Assembly: GCA_964564225.1 (NCBI GenBank)
Contig: CAZMAF010000013.1
Span: forward strand, 1-33,554
Direction of reading: 5' to 3'
Length of the DNA: 33,554 bases
Source of the DNA: RGIG1993 sp964564225
Lineage (GTDB): Bacteria > Bacillota > Clostridia > Oscillospirales > CAG-272
Positions 33,192 to 33,554 of the stretch are shown one piece after another. The notes under the pieces were generated by a model. The model was not told where the DNA came from. It did no database searches and saw nothing but the letters and a program-made list of their open reading frames with translations. Both the position numbers and the translations under genes were made by a program. Position 1 is the first letter of the stretch. Each line of letters opens with the position of its first letter.

Positions 33192-33554
33192 ATGACAAAG
33201 TTTATCGACCTTCATACCCACTCTACCGCTTCGGACGGCTCACTTTCCCCAACCGAGCTTGTCCTCCACGCCAACGAAACAGGACTTTCTGCCATCGCTC
33301 TGAGCGATCACGATACCACAGCAGGACTGAATGAAGCCGCCAAAACAGCAAAGAAAGTCGGAATCGAGCTGATTCCTGCCATTGAATTTTCGGTAGAATC
33401 CGCAACCGAAACGCACATCATCGGACTTTTGATCAATCCCGACAGTCAAGACCTCCAAAATGCCATTCAACGCTCGCAAAAGCAGCGTATTGAGCGATCC
33501 TTGGGAACAGCGCGAAAACTTACCGCCCTCGGTATGCCCGTAAGCTTTGAGGAG
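33192..33554 (+). CDS. PHP-domain phosphoesterase, 5' part (partial at 3' edge)
   Basis: The first 121 residues of a gene that runs off the window. The PHP metal-site motifs are in place: H8/H10 (DLHTHSTASDGS), D39-H40-D41 (ALSDHDTT) and E65 (IPAIEFS). This pattern matches the YciV/TrpH group (nucleoside 3',5'-bisphosphate phosphatase, RNase AM), a metal-dependent cytoplasmic phosphoesterase. GAAAGGA 7 bases before the ATG supports the start. Confidence 0.88.
   Translation, partial: MTKFIDLHTHSTASDGSLSPTELVLHANETGLSAIALSDHDTTAGLNEAAKTAKKVGIELIPAIEFSVESATETHIIGLLINPDSQDLQNAIQRSQKQRIERSLGTARKLTALGMPVSFEE

Noticed and set aside
1..33554. tRNA, rRNA, CRISPR arrays, insertion sequences or phage genes
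   Set aside because: None was found by reading both strands: no CCA-ended cloverleaf, no regular spaced repeats, no transposase or integrase.

Overview
The window looks like chromosomal DNA from an endospore-forming member of the Clostridia (Bacillota). The evidence is a complete spoIIAA-spoIIAB-sigF operon, AAGGAGG-type ribosome binding sites, TTGACA-17-TATAAT promoters, a LexA box of the Gram-positive type, and zinc-ribbon forms of L28 and L32. Ferredoxin-dependent IorAB and two radical SAM proteins indicate an anaerobe. Base composition looks moderate and even. I see no phage, insertion sequence, tRNA, rRNA or CRISPR array. I cannot name the genus; an uncultured gut-type lineage is a guess.

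Layout, left half. 1-1804: 3' part of valS, closed by a strong terminator. 1895-3391: sporulation sigma-F operon. 3516-4254: DUF177/YceD protein and ribosomal protein L32, each with its own sigma-A promoter. 4406-7965: operon of a PDZ/radical SAM/DUF512 protein, GTPase Der and PlsY. 8131-8316: L28. 8409-14171: DUF6873 protein, YdcF/SanA-like membrane protein, AlaRS and a B12-type radical SAM (DUF4080) protein, ending at a bidirectional terminator.

Middle. On the minus strand, a MarR regulator and fatty acid kinase FakA (16318-14212) form an operon with a palindromic operator. Next to it is a three-gene transporter operon (21503-16454): two ABC half-exporters, each with an N-terminal folded region and a four-cysteine zinc ribbon, flanking a DUF1854 protein. 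A divergent XRE/TPR regulator (21679-22557) sits at its head. A small two-helix membrane protein follows, then an SOS-controlled pair of Y-family polymerase and YolD-like protein (24526-22945).

Right. A minus-strand operon of a Gfo/Idh/MocA oxidoreductase and two TIM-barrel sugar isomerases (27641-24664) is divergent from an AraC regulator, with overlapping promoters. Then comes a plus-strand operon iorA-iorB-paaK-ACT (28765-32866), a coherent aryl-pyruvate/aryl-acetyl-CoA module. After its terminator lies a promoter-bearing remnant of a decayed gene on the minus strand, then the 5' part of a PHP-domain phosphoesterase gene that runs off the end.

Most of the window is well-understood core genome. 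The least explained parts are the zinc-ribbon ABC/DUF1854 transporter trio, the MarR-FakA unit with its operator, and a candidate short transcript (about 16413-16480) between marR and the transporter operon. None is proven here to be a new system.
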